A stretch of 6,288 bases of DNA, taken from assembly GCA_903953195.1 (NCBI GenBank), contig CAJBIS010000041.1, forward strand, positions 1 through 6,288, read 5' to 3'. The stretch comes from an uncultured Actinomycetes bacterium. GTDB lineage: Bacteria; Actinomycetota; Acidimicrobiia; Acidimicrobiales; Microtrichaceae. The translations under genes and the position numbers were made by a program. The notes below the pieces were generated by a model. It was not told the origin of the DNA, made no database searches, and worked only from the letters and a program-made list of their open reading frames with translations. Position 1 is the first letter of the stretch, and each line of letters starts with the position of its first letter. Shown here one piece after another: positions 6,078-6,288 of this stretch.

Positions 6078-6288
6078 AAAAGGTATTCCGGCTTAACTCA
6101 GATTCGGAAGCAATTCGGAGACAAAGCCCTGCGCTACCAACACCGGAATGGCTACGAAATACTTGTTGAAGAACAGGTAGAGGCCTTGGAACAACTTGAT
6201 TCCATCAATCATTTACTAAAGAAAATCTTCAAGAAAGAGGTCTTTTCACAAGTGAAGGATCCTTCCAAATTTGGATTTTCTGAGCAAG
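6078..6288 (+). CDS. AT-rich foreign segment with an open reading frame fragment (both ends missing)
   Basis: By hand count this segment is about 41% GC, against roughly 68-70% before it. One plus-strand frame, starting at 6078, stays open for 70 codons to the window end; the other two plus frames and all three minus frames have stops. The predicted product reads like a normal soluble protein: KRYSGLTQIRKQFGDKAL, then YQHRNGYEILVEEQ, a heptad-like amphipathic helix (VEALEQLDSINHLLKK) and FSQVKDPSKFGF. There is no in-frame ATG and no ribosome site after the junction, so it would be an internal piece of a larger gene. Codon choice (AAA, GAA, TTA, CAA) is unlike every other gene here. I do not recognise the family. 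Confidence 0.5.

Noticed and set aside
6071..6182. Direct repeat GGTAGAG at 6071-6077 and 6176-6182 as an attachment-site pair
   Set aside because: Seven bases is too short, the second copy sits inside the open coding frame, and no tRNA 3' half follows it; most likely chance.
6078..6288. An intron within the tRNA with the 3' exon further on
   Set aside because: Bacterial tRNA group I introns lie in or near the anticodon loop, not at position 24-25, and no 3' exon (T-arm or acceptor strand) appears in the window.

Overview
The window is a high-GC (roughly 68-70% by eye), gene-dense, almost entirely plus-strand stretch that ends in an unrelated, much more AT-rich segment. Codon use, frequent GTG starts, scarcity of strong Shine-Dalgarno sites, a SAM-I/SAM-IV clan riboswitch in front of metX and the protein styles all point to an actinobacterium, perhaps of the Acidimicrobiia (Ilumatobacter-like). 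That placement is inference.

Layout. Positions 1-966 hold the C-terminal part of what looks like an N6-adenine DNA methyltransferase family protein; its 5' end lies outside the window. Positions 967-1173 hold a likely promoter and a well-formed SAM-binding riboswitch aptamer. Next comes a tight methionine-related operon: metX (homoserine O-acetyltransferase), a Cys/Met-metabolism PLP enzyme (cystathionine gamma-synthase or O-acetylhomoserine sulfhydrylase) whose start overlaps the metX stop, and, 3 nt further on, an Fpg/Nei-type DNA glycosylase lacking one of its four zinc-finger cysteines. MetX activates homoserine and the PLP enzyme replaces the acetyl group with cysteine or sulfide; the riboswitch would adjust this to the SAM level. 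The glycosylase has no obvious metabolic tie and may simply share the transcript.

After a 51-nt gap with a hairpin and a probable leaderless promoter, positions 4400-6022 hold a compact trio of uncharacterised genes: a signal-peptide plus one-TM protein with TSSAP repeats, a 75-aa acidic protein coupled to it by a 4-nt overlap, and a zinc-ribbon / proline-rich linker / PH-like protein.

A tRNA gene (best guess tRNA-Gly) begins at 6054 with a plausible promoter, but it follows the tRNA consensus for only 24 nt. From 6078 the sequence changes abruptly to about 41% GC with an open reading frame running off the end, and the rest of the tRNA is absent. This is either an assembly chimera or a real insertion or rearrangement within the tRNA, and it is the most anomalous point of the window. 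The most interesting regulatory element is the riboswitch, which has two mutually exclusive candidate pairing partners for its P3 loop, one of them covering the metX start codon.
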